Below are positions 17,642 through 26,670 of a stretch of DNA of 64,000 bases, piece after piece (within the stretch, counting starts at the first letter, position 1; every line of letters starts with the position of its first letter). The notes under the pieces were generated by a model that had not been told where the DNA came from, made no database searches, and saw only the letters and a list, made by a program, of their open reading frames with translations. A program made the translations under genes and the position numbers. The DNA comes from an uncultured Blautia sp. (GTDB lineage Bacteria > Bacillota > Clostridia > Lachnospirales > Lachnospiraceae), in assembly GCA_900551075.1 (NCBI GenBank), contig URVB01000007.1, forward strand, positions 55,703 through 119,702, given 5' to 3'.

Positions 17642-18823
17642 ATGGGAAAGGCAAAATGCTTGGCAATGACCCAGGTCCTGAAGCATCTGAATACGGGTGT
17701 GCCGGACCCTTATGTATGGGTGTTTTCTTCTGTGGATAATCGCCATTATAATTATAATTCCAGGTATTTGTTTGAATATGTAAAGGATCATTTAAAAGAG
17801 ATCACCCCGTATTTTGTCATTAATGACGAAGAGCTGCGCAGGAAACTGTCTGAGGAGTACGGAGAACAGTATTTTATTGAGACGGAGACCGTTAAGGGTA
17901 TCCAAAAGGTTCTAAGGGCCGGGGTGTGGTTTACATCCGCAGGACTTCCGGTCTATGGAACGAAGCTCAGGAAGAACAGGCTGATTATCAATCTCTGGCA
18001 CGGCGTGCCGCTGAAAAAAATTGCGCTTTTGGACCCGAACCTGCAGAAAACGGCAAGATTTTACTTCAGGAAGATATTTTCGGAGAATTACACCTGCATT
18101 CTGACCACCTCCAGAGCATTGGTGCCGCTTATGGCAGAGAGCTTTGCTGTGCCCCAAACAGCGGTGAAGGTGTGGGGACAGCCCAGAAATGACGGATTGT
18201 TCCAAAGCATTGACCGAAAATCTCTGCTGGAAAAGATTTACGGTTCTCTGCCGGAATATGAAAAAGCAGTGCTGTATGCGCCGACCTTCCGGGATTACGG
18301 AAAGGTACGGCTCTTTCCCTTTGAGGATTTTGACGCTGGGAAGCTGGAGGAATTTCTGGAGAGAGAAAAGATGCTGCTGTTTCTCAGGACACATATTGAC
18401 GAGCAGGGGTCGGCGGAGCCCTATCTGAGTGACCGTGTGCGCTGCCTGGGAAACCGGGAGGCAGAGGATGTAACCGGTATCCTGAATATCTTTGATTGCC
18501 TGGTAACAGATTATTCCAGTATTTATGTGGATTATCTTCTGACAGGCAGGCCGATCATATTTCTGCCCTATGATAAAGAGGAGTATCTGGATGAACGGGG
18601 CATGAATTTCGCATACGATGAGGTGACTCCGGGGCCGAGGCCACGTACTGTGGAGGCGTTTCTGGAGTGCCTGAGGCTATGCGGGACTGCAAAGGATCCG
18701 TGGAAGAAGGAAAGACAGAGGGTCAACGGTATTTTAAATGAAATCAGGGAACCTTGTTCAGCGGATATCTGCCGGAGAGTACTTAAGGAAATCCAAAAAG
18801 AAGGATCATGGCTCACAGACTGA
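17642..18823 (+). CDS. CDP-glycerol:polyol-phosphate glycerophosphotransferase family protein
   Basis: A 393-residue TagB/TagF-type transferase without the long N-terminal extension of TagF. NLWHGVPLKKIALLDPN is the family active-site motif with the catalytic histidine; WGQPRNDGLF, LYAPTFRDYG and VTDYSSIYVDYL follow in family order. It would transfer glycerol- or ribitol-phosphate from a CDP-activated donor to the growing polymer. It is last in the rightward unit and is followed by a shared terminator facing the ABC exporter genes. Confidence 0.9.
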   Translation: MGKAKCLAMTQVLKHLNTGVPDPYVWVFSSVDNRHYNYNSRYLFEYVKDHLKEITPYFVINDEELRRKLSEEYGEQYFIETETVKGIQKVLRAGVWFTSAGLPVYGTKLRKNRLIINLWHGVPLKKIALLDPNLQKTARFYFRKIFSENYTCILTTSRALVPLMAESFAVPQTAVKVWGQPRNDGLFQSIDRKSLLEKIYGSLPEYEKAVLYAPTFRDYGKVRLFPFEDFDAGKLEEFLEREKMLLFLRTHIDEQGSAEPYLSDRVRCLGNREAEDVTGILNIFDCLVTDYSSIYVDYLLTGRPIIFLPYDKEEYLDERGMNFAYDEVTPGPRPRTVEAFLECLRLCGTAKDPWKKERQRVNGILNEIREPCSADICRRVLKEIQKEGSWLTD

Positions 18824-18839
18824 ATAAAAACAAATAAGA

Positions 18840-18871
18840 AGGACGCATGTCAGCGCTGTGGCGTGCGTCCT
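18840..18871. terminator. Bidirectional terminator between convergent genes
   Basis: AGGACGCA pairs with TGCGTCCT, extended by wobble pairs. It lies between the glycerophosphotransferase and the minus-strand ABC ATPase. Confidence 0.65.
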
Positions 18872-18905
18872 GATTGTTAAGATAGTATTTTTGCGATTCA
18901 AATAC

Positions 18906-19643
18906 TTAGTTCTTTTCCATAAAATCAACATATTCTTCAAGGACCGGTTTTGGCTCACCGATTCTTTTGATCTCTCCGTCATGCATCCACATTACCGTAT
19001 CGCACAATTCCTCCAGGGTATTGATGTTGTGGGATACAATCACAACGGTGCGGTCTCTGTTGGAAATCAGGCTTTTCATTTTGTTGTAGCTCTTTTTCTT
19101 GAATTTCTGGTCACCGACACTCAATACCTCGTCTATGAGCATGATGTCCGTTTCCAGGATTGCAGTGATGGAAAATGCAAGCTTGGAATACATACCGCTG
19201 GAATAGGTACGCACCGGCATGTCAATGAAATCGCCAAGCTCTGCGAATTCGATAATTTCCGCTTCCTTTGCTTTTACCTGTTCTTCGGTGAAGCCGAGAA
19301 GCATACCGGAAAGGGTAATGTTTTCTCTGCCGGTCATCTCACGCTGAAAGCCAACGCCGATAGAGAGAAGAGAAATACTGTGGCCCTTAAGGTCAATGGT
19401 CCCGCTGTCGGGAGAGAAGATTCCGGCCAGGGCATTTAAGGTAGTGGATTTGCCGCAGCCGTTCTTTCCGATGATTCCCAGGATTTCGCCTTCACGTACG
19501 TAGAAGGAAATCCCTTTTACAGCAACAAAATCTTCCACCTTCTGTCGGTTGAATTTTAATAAATTCTTTTTGATAGAAGTTTTTTTCAGATTGCGGTAGC
19601 TGATGACCAGATCAGTTACCTCAATGGCATGTCGTTCTTCCAT
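18906..19643 (-). CDS. Polysaccharide/teichoic acid ABC exporter ATPase (TagH-like)
   Basis: A 245-residue ATPase. Walker A is GKNGCGKST, the signature is YSSGMYSKLAFS and Walker B runs IMLIDEVLSVGD, whose EVLSVGD form is typical of polysaccharide and teichoic acid exporters (TagH, KpsT, Wzt). The extra N-terminal stretch before the core (SYRNLKKTSIKKNLL) also matches this group. It energises export of the finished lipid-linked polymer. It lies one base after the permease gene, and both are on the opposite strand from the synthesis genes. Confidence 0.92.
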   Translation of the reverse strand: MEERHAIEVTDLVISYRNLKKTSIKKNLLKFNRQKVEDFVAVKGISFYVREGEILGIIGKNGCGKSTTLNALAGIFSPDSGTIDLKGHSISLLSIGVGFQREMTGRENITLSGMLLGFTEEQVKAKEAEIIEFAELGDFIDMPVRTYSSGMYSKLAFSITAILETDIMLIDEVLSVGDQKFKKKSYNKMKSLISNRDRTVVIVSHNINTLEELCDTVMWMHDGEIKRIGEPKPVLEEYVDFMEKN

Positions 19644-19644
19644 A

Positions 19645-20430
19645 TTAAATCACCTTTACATAACTGTTTTCGTTTTTGTAAATTTTACGGACGCCCAGTG
19701 CACTGATGAGGAGACCGATGACAAACCACAGCAGCAGCAGCTTTATATGAGGAGTACTGCCGTAAAGAATGCATTCACGCATGGATGTCAGTAAAAAAGC
19801 AATCGGGTTGCATCTGCCGATATAGGTGTTCAAAGGTGCCGGCAGACGATCCATGATGTTCCAGAAAATACCGGTTAAATAAAAAAGAAAACGCAGTACA
19901 ATACTTATTACATTGGATAAATCCTCAACGAATACGCCGTAATGAAGCAGAAAGCATCCGAATCCAAAGGATATGATGATCATTGTAAGGAGGATGGGCA
20001 CACAGTAAATCACATTATATGTCAGCGGCACTTTCCACAAAATCAGCATTCCTATAATAATAACAAGTGAGATTGCCATCTTGAAGCCGTTGACACCCAT
20101 ATTAACGATCAGCAGGACGTATTTCGGGATATAAACCTTGGACACGATGGATTTGTTTTTTTTGATGACTTTTACACTCTGCAGCATGGTTCTGTTGAAG
20201 AAATCCCACATCGTAATACCGATAAAGACGAAGACAGCGAAATATTCTTCTTTATTCTGAAATACGTATCCGAACATAAATACATAAATCAGCATGAAGC
20301 AAAGGGGGTCCAATATCCACCACAGCCAGTTCAGATAGGAATTGGCGACCTCGGATTTCAACTGGGCTTTGGAAGAATAGATCGCATATTTCCAGTATTT
20401 CTGCATATCCGCAATAAATCTTGACAACAT
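19645..20430 (-). CDS. Polysaccharide/teichoic acid ABC exporter permease (TagG-like)
   Basis: A 261-residue ABC-2 type membrane subunit with six predicted helices. The motif NRTMLQSVKVIKKNKSIVSKVYIPK and the later PLNTYIGRCNPIAFLLTSMRE are typical of TagG/KpsM permeases. It partners the adjacent ATPase. An extended -10 sequence TGTTATAAT lies on the minus strand just upstream of the start, within 20445-20455. Confidence 0.92.
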   Translation of the reverse strand: MLSRFIADMQKYWKYAIYSSKAQLKSEVANSYLNWLWWILDPLCFMLIYVFMFGYVFQNKEEYFAVFVFIGITMWDFFNRTMLQSVKVIKKNKSIVSKVYIPKYVLLIVNMGVNGFKMAISLVIIIGMLILWKVPLTYNVIYCVPILLTMIIISFGFGCFLLHYGVFVEDLSNVISIVLRFLFYLTGIFWNIMDRLPAPLNTYIGRCNPIAFLLTSMRECILYGSTPHIKLLLLWFVIGLLISALGVRKIYKNENSYVKVI

Positions 20431-20633
20431 AAAATCCGCTCCTATATTATAACAATTTTATACATAAAGAACCTTTCTTATCATACACTAAGGTCTGGGA
20501 CTTGACAAGGGAAAACTTTTTTTGATAAGTACTGAATTTATGCATAAACCAATAGATGGTTTTAAATTTTTGTTCCAAAAATGCAAGAAGTATGTTATGA
20601 TTTATTCATAAATTTATTACAGGGTGGATAAAA

Positions 20634-21797
20634 ATGAAACAGAGAGCGGAAAAGCAGGTCGTTCCATATTCGTACCTGGTGGATAATATAAAGGTATTGT
20701 TGATTTTTCTGGTAGTTTTTAATCATATGATAGCTTTCCAGTTGGTAAAAACCGATATTGTCATTCGATATATCTGGTATGGAATCACAATTTTCCATAT
20801 GCCGGCCTTTATTTTTGTCTCCGGCTATCTTTCCAAGAAACCGCAGGATGTGGTAAAAAATGTAAAAAATTTGTTAATTCCTTATGTATTGGGCTATAGC
20901 CTTACCTGGTATGCGCAGATTTGGCTTGGGAAATCCGTGGATTATGAGATTCTGCGCCCCTCGGGTACGGTGATGTGGTATTTGCTGGCTTTGTTCTTTT
21001 ACCGGCTGACGATTGAGGCTCTGGGTAAGATCCGCTTTATAGTGCCTCTGAGTATTCTTCTTGCGCTCTGGGCCGGGACCAGACCGGAATTCAGTACGTA
21101 TTTGTCGACGTCCAGGATTGTTGTATTTTTTCCTTTTTTTGCTGCTGGATATCTCTGGGACAGCAGGTATACAGCGGCCGTGCGGAGATTCAGGGGGAAG
21201 TGGGTACTGCTTCTGGTGTCCGGAGCAATTCTGTTCTCCGTACCTAATTTTATGATCAGCAATGAGATTCCGGTGGATATTTTCCGCGGAAATCACGGAT
21301 ACCTGCTTTGTGGACTGACGAATGAAGAGGGGATGATCCTGCGTCTTCTGATGTATCTGGTGTCGTTTATCCTGATTGTAACATTTTTTGCGGTATTGCC
21401 TGACAGGAAGCTTCCGTGGACTTTTATCGGAAGAAATACTATGGGAATTTATTTTTTCCATTATCCGATCATGATCGTGATGAATGGTCTTCTTGTTTTA
21501 AAGCTTCCGGAGCTTATGAATGTGTGGGCGCTGACCGGCGCATCGCTGGCGTTTGTCCTGGTTCTCGGCAGTCCGCCGGTGGATTTCTTATATACGGGTA
21601 TCCTGAAGCTTCTCACATGGATTCTCTTCAAGAGAGATAAGCATGTGGAGGATGAGGGGCTGATAGATGAATATGACAGCGATGAGAAAAAGTATGAGAT
21701 CATGCGCAGACGTCACAAAGCAATCGAGGAGCTGGCGGCAACTCTGGAGGAAGAAGACATTGGACTGAAGGAGCAGCCGGAGGATACGGAAGAATAG
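20634..21797 (+). CDS. Membrane acyltransferase (acyltransferase 3 family)
   Basis: A 387-residue protein with about ten membrane helices. The N-terminal IKVLLIFLVVFNHMIAFQL contains the histidine of the acyltransferase-3 family, and FIFVSGYLSKK follows as usual. Such enzymes O-acetylate sugars of surface polymers. The last 60 residues are charged, cytoplasmic and without a recognised domain. It opens the second rightward block of the locus. AGGGTGG precedes the ATG. Confidence 0.85.
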   Translation: MKQRAEKQVVPYSYLVDNIKVLLIFLVVFNHMIAFQLVKTDIVIRYIWYGITIFHMPAFIFVSGYLSKKPQDVVKNVKNLLIPYVLGYSLTWYAQIWLGKSVDYEILRPSGTVMWYLLALFFYRLTIEALGKIRFIVPLSILLALWAGTRPEFSTYLSTSRIVVFFPFFAAGYLWDSRYTAAVRRFRGKWVLLLVSGAILFSVPNFMISNEIPVDIFRGNHGYLLCGLTNEEGMILRLLMYLVSFILIVTFFAVLPDRKLPWTFIGRNTMGIYFFHYPIMIVMNGLLVLKLPELMNVWALTGASLAFVLVLGSPPVDFLYTGILKLLTWILFKRDKHVEDEGLIDEYDSDEKKYEIMRRRHKAIEELAATLEEEDIGLKEQPEDTEE

Positions 21798-21877
21798 CTG
21801 CCGTGCGGTAAATGGGGGACGGTATGGCGGTGCAAATATAATAAGCAGTAGTATAGTTTAACGGGATGGGTGCAATT

Positions 21878-23179
21878 ATGAAAAAAGTCATTACTTATGG
21901 TACGTTTGATTTATTTCATCGTGGACATTATAATATCATCAAACGGGCAAAAGCCCTTGGGGATTATCTGATCGTGGGTGTTACCAGTGAAAGCTATGAC
22001 ATTGAGCGCGGCAAGCTGAATGTAAGGGACAGCCTTCTCAAAAGAATAGAGAATGTACGCAGAACCGGCCTTGCCGATGAGATCATCATTGAGGAGTATC
22101 AGGGACAAAAGGTCAATGATATCATTAAATATAACGTAGACGTTATGGTGGTAGGCTCTGACTGGCGGGGAAAATTCGATTATCTGAAGAATTACTGTGA
22201 AGTGGTGTACCTGGAGCGGACCAAAAATATTTCCAGTACCCAGCTAAGGGGCAACGGTGAGATTTACAGCATCGGTGTGATTACAGATGATGCGGACGAC
22301 AACGGAATCGTGTCAGAATCCAGGTATGTGAGCGGAATTCATGTGGAAAGCGTATATTCTGAGTCGAAGGATGTAGCAAGAGAATTCTGTGAAAAATATG
22401 AGATCGGCTCTCATGGCAGTGATTTTGAGGAGTTTATTGAAGCAGCGGATATCGTATACATAAAATGTGCGCCGTCTAAGCGTGTGAAATATATCAAACA
22501 GGCGATTGAACGCGGCAAATATGTCATCAGCGATTCGCCTGTATCACAGAAACCGGAGGTCTTGAGGGAGCTTTTCCGGATGGCAGTACGGCATAATGTG
22601 GTTTTGGTAGAAAAGATCATGCTTGTCTATCTGCGGGCATTTAATCAGCTTGTATGGCTCACTCACGGGGATCTGATCGGGGATATCGTCGGTGTGAAAT
22701 GCTCTATATCCCAGGATGATTTTGAGGGAGGAAAGACTTTTAATGAGACGGTTTCCCATGCGATCTGTGCGGTGATCAAGCTGCTGGGCAGCGGATGTGA
22801 GGAAGTGAGCAGCAATGCAGTGGGAGATGGAGAGGGCAACTATGTCTATGATGTGATTACCCTGAAGTATCCCAGCGCGTTGGCAACCATAGAGATCGGT
22901 TCCACGGTGGATGTGGAGAATGAACTGGTGGTCATCGGGACAAAGGGACGTGTGAATGTGCCGGATGACTGGTGGAATACCGGATATTTTGAGGCGAAGA
23001 TTAAGGGGAATCCGCTGTTGAAGCGGTTCAGCTTTAATTTTGAGGGGAATGGCTTCCGTTACCTGCTTCAGGAGCTGGTTATTATGATCAGCGATGAACG
23101 GACGGAATGTACGAGGCTGTTTTATAATGAGTCTGAGGCCTTGGCAGAGATTCTGCAAATAATCAATCAAAGGGGATAA
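21878..23179 (+). CDS. TagD-type cytidylyltransferase fused to a degenerate Gfo/Idh/MocA-like domain
   Basis: A 433-residue two-domain protein. Residues 1-130 are a glycerol-3-phosphate cytidylyltransferase: YGTFDLFHRGHYN with the HxGH motif, VGSDWRGKFDY and the ISSTQLR motif, all complete. From about residue 135 the fold resembles an NAD(P)-dependent Gfo/Idh/MocA oxidoreductase, but the glycine-rich GxGxxG loop is replaced by GVITDDADDNG and the EKP motif by SDSP, so it may not catalyse. It would make a CDP-polyol donor for the glycerophosphotransferases. An ATG 12 bases upstream (21866) is also in frame. Confidence 0.85.
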   Translation: MKKVITYGTFDLFHRGHYNIIKRAKALGDYLIVGVTSESYDIERGKLNVRDSLLKRIENVRRTGLADEIIIEEYQGQKVNDIIKYNVDVMVVGSDWRGKFDYLKNYCEVVYLERTKNISSTQLRGNGEIYSIGVITDDADDNGIVSESRYVSGIHVESVYSESKDVAREFCEKYEIGSHGSDFEEFIEAADIVYIKCAPSKRVKYIKQAIERGKYVISDSPVSQKPEVLRELFRMAVRHNVVLVEKIMLVYLRAFNQLVWLTHGDLIGDIVGVKCSISQDDFEGGKTFNETVSHAICAVIKLLGSGCEEVSSNAVGDGEGNYVYDVITLKYPSALATIEIGSTVDVENELVVIGTKGRVNVPDDWWNTGYFEAKIKGNPLLKRFSFNFEGNGFRYLLQELVIMISDERTECTRLFYNESEALAEILQIINQRG

Positions 23180-23182
23180 GGA

Positions 23183-25462
23183 ATGACAAAAAAACAGAAG
23201 CATCTGCTGCAATTATTACGGGAAGTTGATGAAATCTGCAGAAAGCATGGTCTGCGTTATGTGATGGCCGGAGGGAGCCTGATCGGTGTACTTAGAAATG
23301 AAGGCTTTATTCCGTGGGATGATGACGTGGATATTTATATGCCGAGGGATGACTGGGAAAAGTTCGTGGAGATTGCCAGGACGGAGCTGCCTCCGGATCG
23401 GGCGGTACAGTGTCTGGAGGCAGACAGGGAATATACGAATACCTTTCCCAGATATGCGGATACCTCCAGTTGTGTCATCCATAAGCATCAGTTGATCGGA
23501 AACGATAAGGCAGGGGAGATCATAGATGTCCTTACCCTGGACCCGATTCCGCCGGATGACAGGGAGTATGAGAGGTACAGAACACACATGATGATCTATT
23601 CGGAGCTGGTGAATTTTTCAATTGTGTATGGTCAGCGTTGGGAAATTCCGGTCACCATGTATCTGAAATATTTGCTGTCCTATACATTTTTGGGAAAAGA
23701 GCGTACCTTAAAGAAGCTGGAAAAGATCATGTATTCCTACAAAGAGGAGGACTGTAATCGTTTTGCCATGCGCTGGGGCGGATGTCCGTTTCTTTTTGAT
23801 AAGGATATGATGTTTCCTGTGAAGGATATGAACTTTGAGGGAGAGAAGGTAATGGTACCGCAGCGTACCAGTGACTATCTCATCTGGCATTATGGGGATG
23901 AGTGGTCTTATATTCCTCCTCATGAGGAGCGTTCCTCTCATGATGCCATCACTGTGGAGGAAACCGATTACAGAGATTTTCGCAGGGAATATATGAAGAA
24001 AATCAATAAACGCAGGCTCCGCAGGAATTCTATCGGACGCAAGTTTTATTATCTTCTTCATGCAAAGAAAAACCATCGGCTTATGGAGCAGAGGAAGCTG
24101 CTTCAGGCTAAGAGCATGGAGATGGAGCTTTTGGCAGTCTTAAGAGAGGGCGGATATCGGCTTCGGGAGCTTGTGGACCGGCATCAGTTTGAGACGCTTC
24201 TGGAGATTTTTAAGAATTATTATCAGATGCAGCTCAGTGCGGATTTTATCGGCCGGGAGGATTTTAGAAATATTTATCAGTTTTATCATCCGATACTTCT
24301 CAAGCTGGAGGATGAGGTGTTTTGGGCTGCGATGATGACTCTGTTCTATACGGAGCAGGTTGCAAAGGCATACCGTATGCTGCAGATTCGGGAAAAGCTG
24401 GATCATGTAACGGCGGAAATGCAGCAGCTTATGGAGGATGTGGTGCTGTTTCGGAAGGCTGTATGTCATTATGAAATGAAAGAAGCAGAGGAGACAGAGA
24501 AAATCTGCCGGGAGCTTCTGGAGAGATATCCTGAGCATCCGGGCCTCCTGAAGCTTATGTGCCGCATCCTTATGGAAAGAAGTGACGAAGCCTTTGAGGA
24601 GGCGGAGGAGTTTGTTGCGAAAGCCCTGAAGCTGTTTCCGGAGGATGGGTATTTTCTGAAATACAAAGGGGACCTTTTGCGGAAAAAGGGGCTGGAAATG
24701 CAGGCGCTGGAGCGGTATGCAGACGCCCGGGAGAAGACAAGGAACGGTATCGTACATCTGGAAATGGATAAGCTTTTCATACCGTACAGACAGACAGCGG
24801 CAGCATACTGCAAGGAGCTGCTTGCCCATCGGCAGAAAGCAGAGGCACTTTCGTGGGCGGAGCTTTGGACAAGGCTCCTTCCCCAGGATGAGGCAGTCAG
24901 AGGCTGCCTGTATCTGGCAAAAGCAGCGGCAGCCGAAAAACAGTCCGAAATGGAAGAGATCATGGAAGAAATCCGCCGGAAGCTGGAGGGCACACAGAAA
25001 AATGCGGAGGATGAGCTGACCCGGGAGGAAAAGGAGATTTACTGTGAGGCCATGGTGAGGGCGGCAAGAAGGCTGGGATATCCCAAGGAGCTGGGAAGGC
25101 TTTGGAGTATGATGCTGTGCCTGAGGGAGCAGTCAGAGCTTGAGTGGCTGGCGGAAGAAATCCGCGGCTATCAGATTTACAGGGAGAGCCGTGCGGAGGT
25201 CTATAAGCTCATCGGTGATGTCCGCATCAGGCAGGGCCGCACTAAGGAGGCATTTGAGAATTACCGGAAAGCGCTGGAATATGCGAAGCCATCCTATGTG
25301 AAGACAGAGCTTGTGCGTATTTTTTTGAAGGATCTTTCGGAGGGAAGCAAAAAGGCTGCTTCCTATGCGAAAAGGACAGATGCTGCCGACTTTTTGAACG
25401 ATTGGCTGGATAAGTATGGAAGCATCGGGGATATACAGAAACTGGCAAAAAAATTGGTGTGA
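23183..25462 (+). CDS. LicD-family phosphotransferase with C-terminal TPR-like region
   Basis: A 759-residue protein. Residues 1-275 form a LicD nucleotidyltransferase domain with YVMAGGSLIGVLRNEGF and IPWDDDVDIYMPR, the metal-binding acidic cluster. LicD enzymes move phosphocholine or related groups from CDP donors to sugars. Residues 400-759 are helical, with repeating pairs such as AEETEKICRELLERYPEHPG and a late copy KLIGDVRIRQGRTKEAFENY, so they are probably TPR units for protein contact. AAGG precedes the ATG, four bases after the TagD fusion stop. No choline-uptake genes are nearby, so the transferred group is uncertain. Confidence 0.85.
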   Translation: MTKKQKHLLQLLREVDEICRKHGLRYVMAGGSLIGVLRNEGFIPWDDDVDIYMPRDDWEKFVEIARTELPPDRAVQCLEADREYTNTFPRYADTSSCVIHKHQLIGNDKAGEIIDVLTLDPIPPDDREYERYRTHMMIYSELVNFSIVYGQRWEIPVTMYLKYLLSYTFLGKERTLKKLEKIMYSYKEEDCNRFAMRWGGCPFLFDKDMMFPVKDMNFEGEKVMVPQRTSDYLIWHYGDEWSYIPPHEERSSHDAITVEETDYRDFRREYMKKINKRRLRRNSIGRKFYYLLHAKKNHRLMEQRKLLQAKSMEMELLAVLREGGYRLRELVDRHQFETLLEIFKNYYQMQLSADFIGREDFRNIYQFYHPILLKLEDEVFWAAMMTLFYTEQVAKAYRMLQIREKLDHVTAEMQQLMEDVVLFRKAVCHYEMKEAEETEKICRELLERYPEHPGLLKLMCRILMERSDEAFEEAEEFVAKALKLFPEDGYFLKYKGDLLRKKGLEMQALERYADAREKTRNGIVHLEMDKLFIPYRQTAAAYCKELLAHRQKAEALSWAELWTRLLPQDEAVRGCLYLAKAAAAEKQSEMEEIMEEIRRKLEGTQKNAEDELTREEKEIYCEAMVRAARRLGYPKELGRLWSMMLCLREQSELEWLAEEIRGYQIYRESRAEVYKLIGDVRIRQGRTKEAFENYRKALEYAKPSYVKTELVRIFLKDLSEGSKKAASYAKRTDAADFLNDWLDKYGSIGDIQKLAKKLV

Positions 25463-25466
25463 ATAA

Positions 25467-26657
25467 ATGGGAAATGGAGCAGGGCAATTGAATAGAGAAC
25501 AACAGGTGGTTTTGTCGCTTCTCAAGGAAATAGACACAATTTGTAAAAAGAATAAAATTACGTATTACTTATCGCCCAGACTGACTCTGTGTGCCGTAAA
25601 TGGCCTGGAGTTTTCGAAAAGCCCCACGGCCGGCAGGGTTTTGATGAAGGTATCGGATATGGAGCGCTTCCGTCAGGCGTTTGAGGCGGAGCCTCCGAAG
25701 AGACGTTTCCTGGAATCCATGAAAAACAATAAATATTTTCCCGGCTTTTATCTTCGGTATACCAATATGGACACGTTGTGCTGCCGATTGAATGAAGGAA
25801 GGAATTTCGGGCATCCGGGTTTCGGCGTGGACATTTTTCCGCTGAGGGGGAAGACTGTATCCGGAAAAAGGCATAAGCTCAATCGGATCTTGGAGACAGG
25901 CTGGCAGCAGATGAGCGATAATTATACGAAGACTGCAAAGGCAGGCCGAAGAGCAAGATTCTGCGGAGCATTGGTCCGCATCTTGTGTCTGGGAGGCAGG
26001 AAGCATCTCGGCAGAAAGCTGTATGAAGAGTTTTGCGGGAGTCAGGATGTACCGGATACAACCGAGTATATTTACCGGGTGAATGAAGATACTGCCTGTT
26101 ATTTTGACGCGGAAGTGTTTGAAGAGACCAGGGAGGTTATGCTGGGAGGAGAAAGCTTTTTGGCCCCAAAGGAAACAGAAGCATACCTGACAAAGATATT
26201 TGGGGAGGACTACGGGGAGATTCCGGCGGAAAAATATGTACCGGGTTCCTCTGTGATCGTCAGCGCCCTGGTGAGCTATGAGGATTACTTTTCCGAAATT
26301 GAACCGTCCAAAAAATTTCTTAAAGCACGCAGAAAGAATTATAAGGCGGAGAGCAGGCTTCGGAAGAGACGGGAGTATCTCAACTGGTGCTGGGAATATG
26401 CGAAATTCTGTGGGGACAGAAGGAGTCTGAGCCTGCTTTACCTGAAGGAAAAGGATTATATACGTAATCTCTATGAGAACGGGGATTGTATGCGTCTGGA
26501 AGCTGTATTCCGGCCGTATACCAGAATGATGCGCAAATCCCTGCAGGAAAATGAGGTTTACATAGCGGACGAGGAAATTTTTGAGATTTATCTTGCTTAT
26601 ATAGAAGCGGCAGGCTACAAAAAGCTAATGGAGCAGATAGAGAAATGCCAGTACTGA
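25467..26657 (+). CDS. LicD-related protein lacking the acidic metal site
   Basis: A 396-residue protein whose N-terminal half follows LicD order: LLKEIDTICKKNKITYYLS, then the position of the WDDDVDI motif. There the sequence reads SPTAGRVLMKVSDMERF, with no aspartate cluster, so catalysis by the known mechanism is unlikely. Downstream FGVDIFPL resembles the LicD IDVFPLD region. The C-terminal half is basic and helical and unrecognised. It starts four bases after the active LicD-TPR gene, suggesting a partner or scaffold (inference). Confidence 0.7.
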   Translation: MGNGAGQLNREQQVVLSLLKEIDTICKKNKITYYLSPRLTLCAVNGLEFSKSPTAGRVLMKVSDMERFRQAFEAEPPKRRFLESMKNNKYFPGFYLRYTNMDTLCCRLNEGRNFGHPGFGVDIFPLRGKTVSGKRHKLNRILETGWQQMSDNYTKTAKAGRRARFCGALVRILCLGGRKHLGRKLYEEFCGSQDVPDTTEYIYRVNEDTACYFDAEVFEETREVMLGGESFLAPKETEAYLTKIFGEDYGEIPAEKYVPGSSVIVSALVSYEDYFSEIEPSKKFLKARRKNYKAESRLRKRREYLNWCWEYAKFCGDRRSLSLLYLKEKDYIRNLYENGDCMRLEAVFRPYTRMMRKSLQENEVYIADEEIFEIYLAYIEAAGYKKLMEQIEKCQY

Positions 26658-26670
26658 TCAGGAGGGGATC

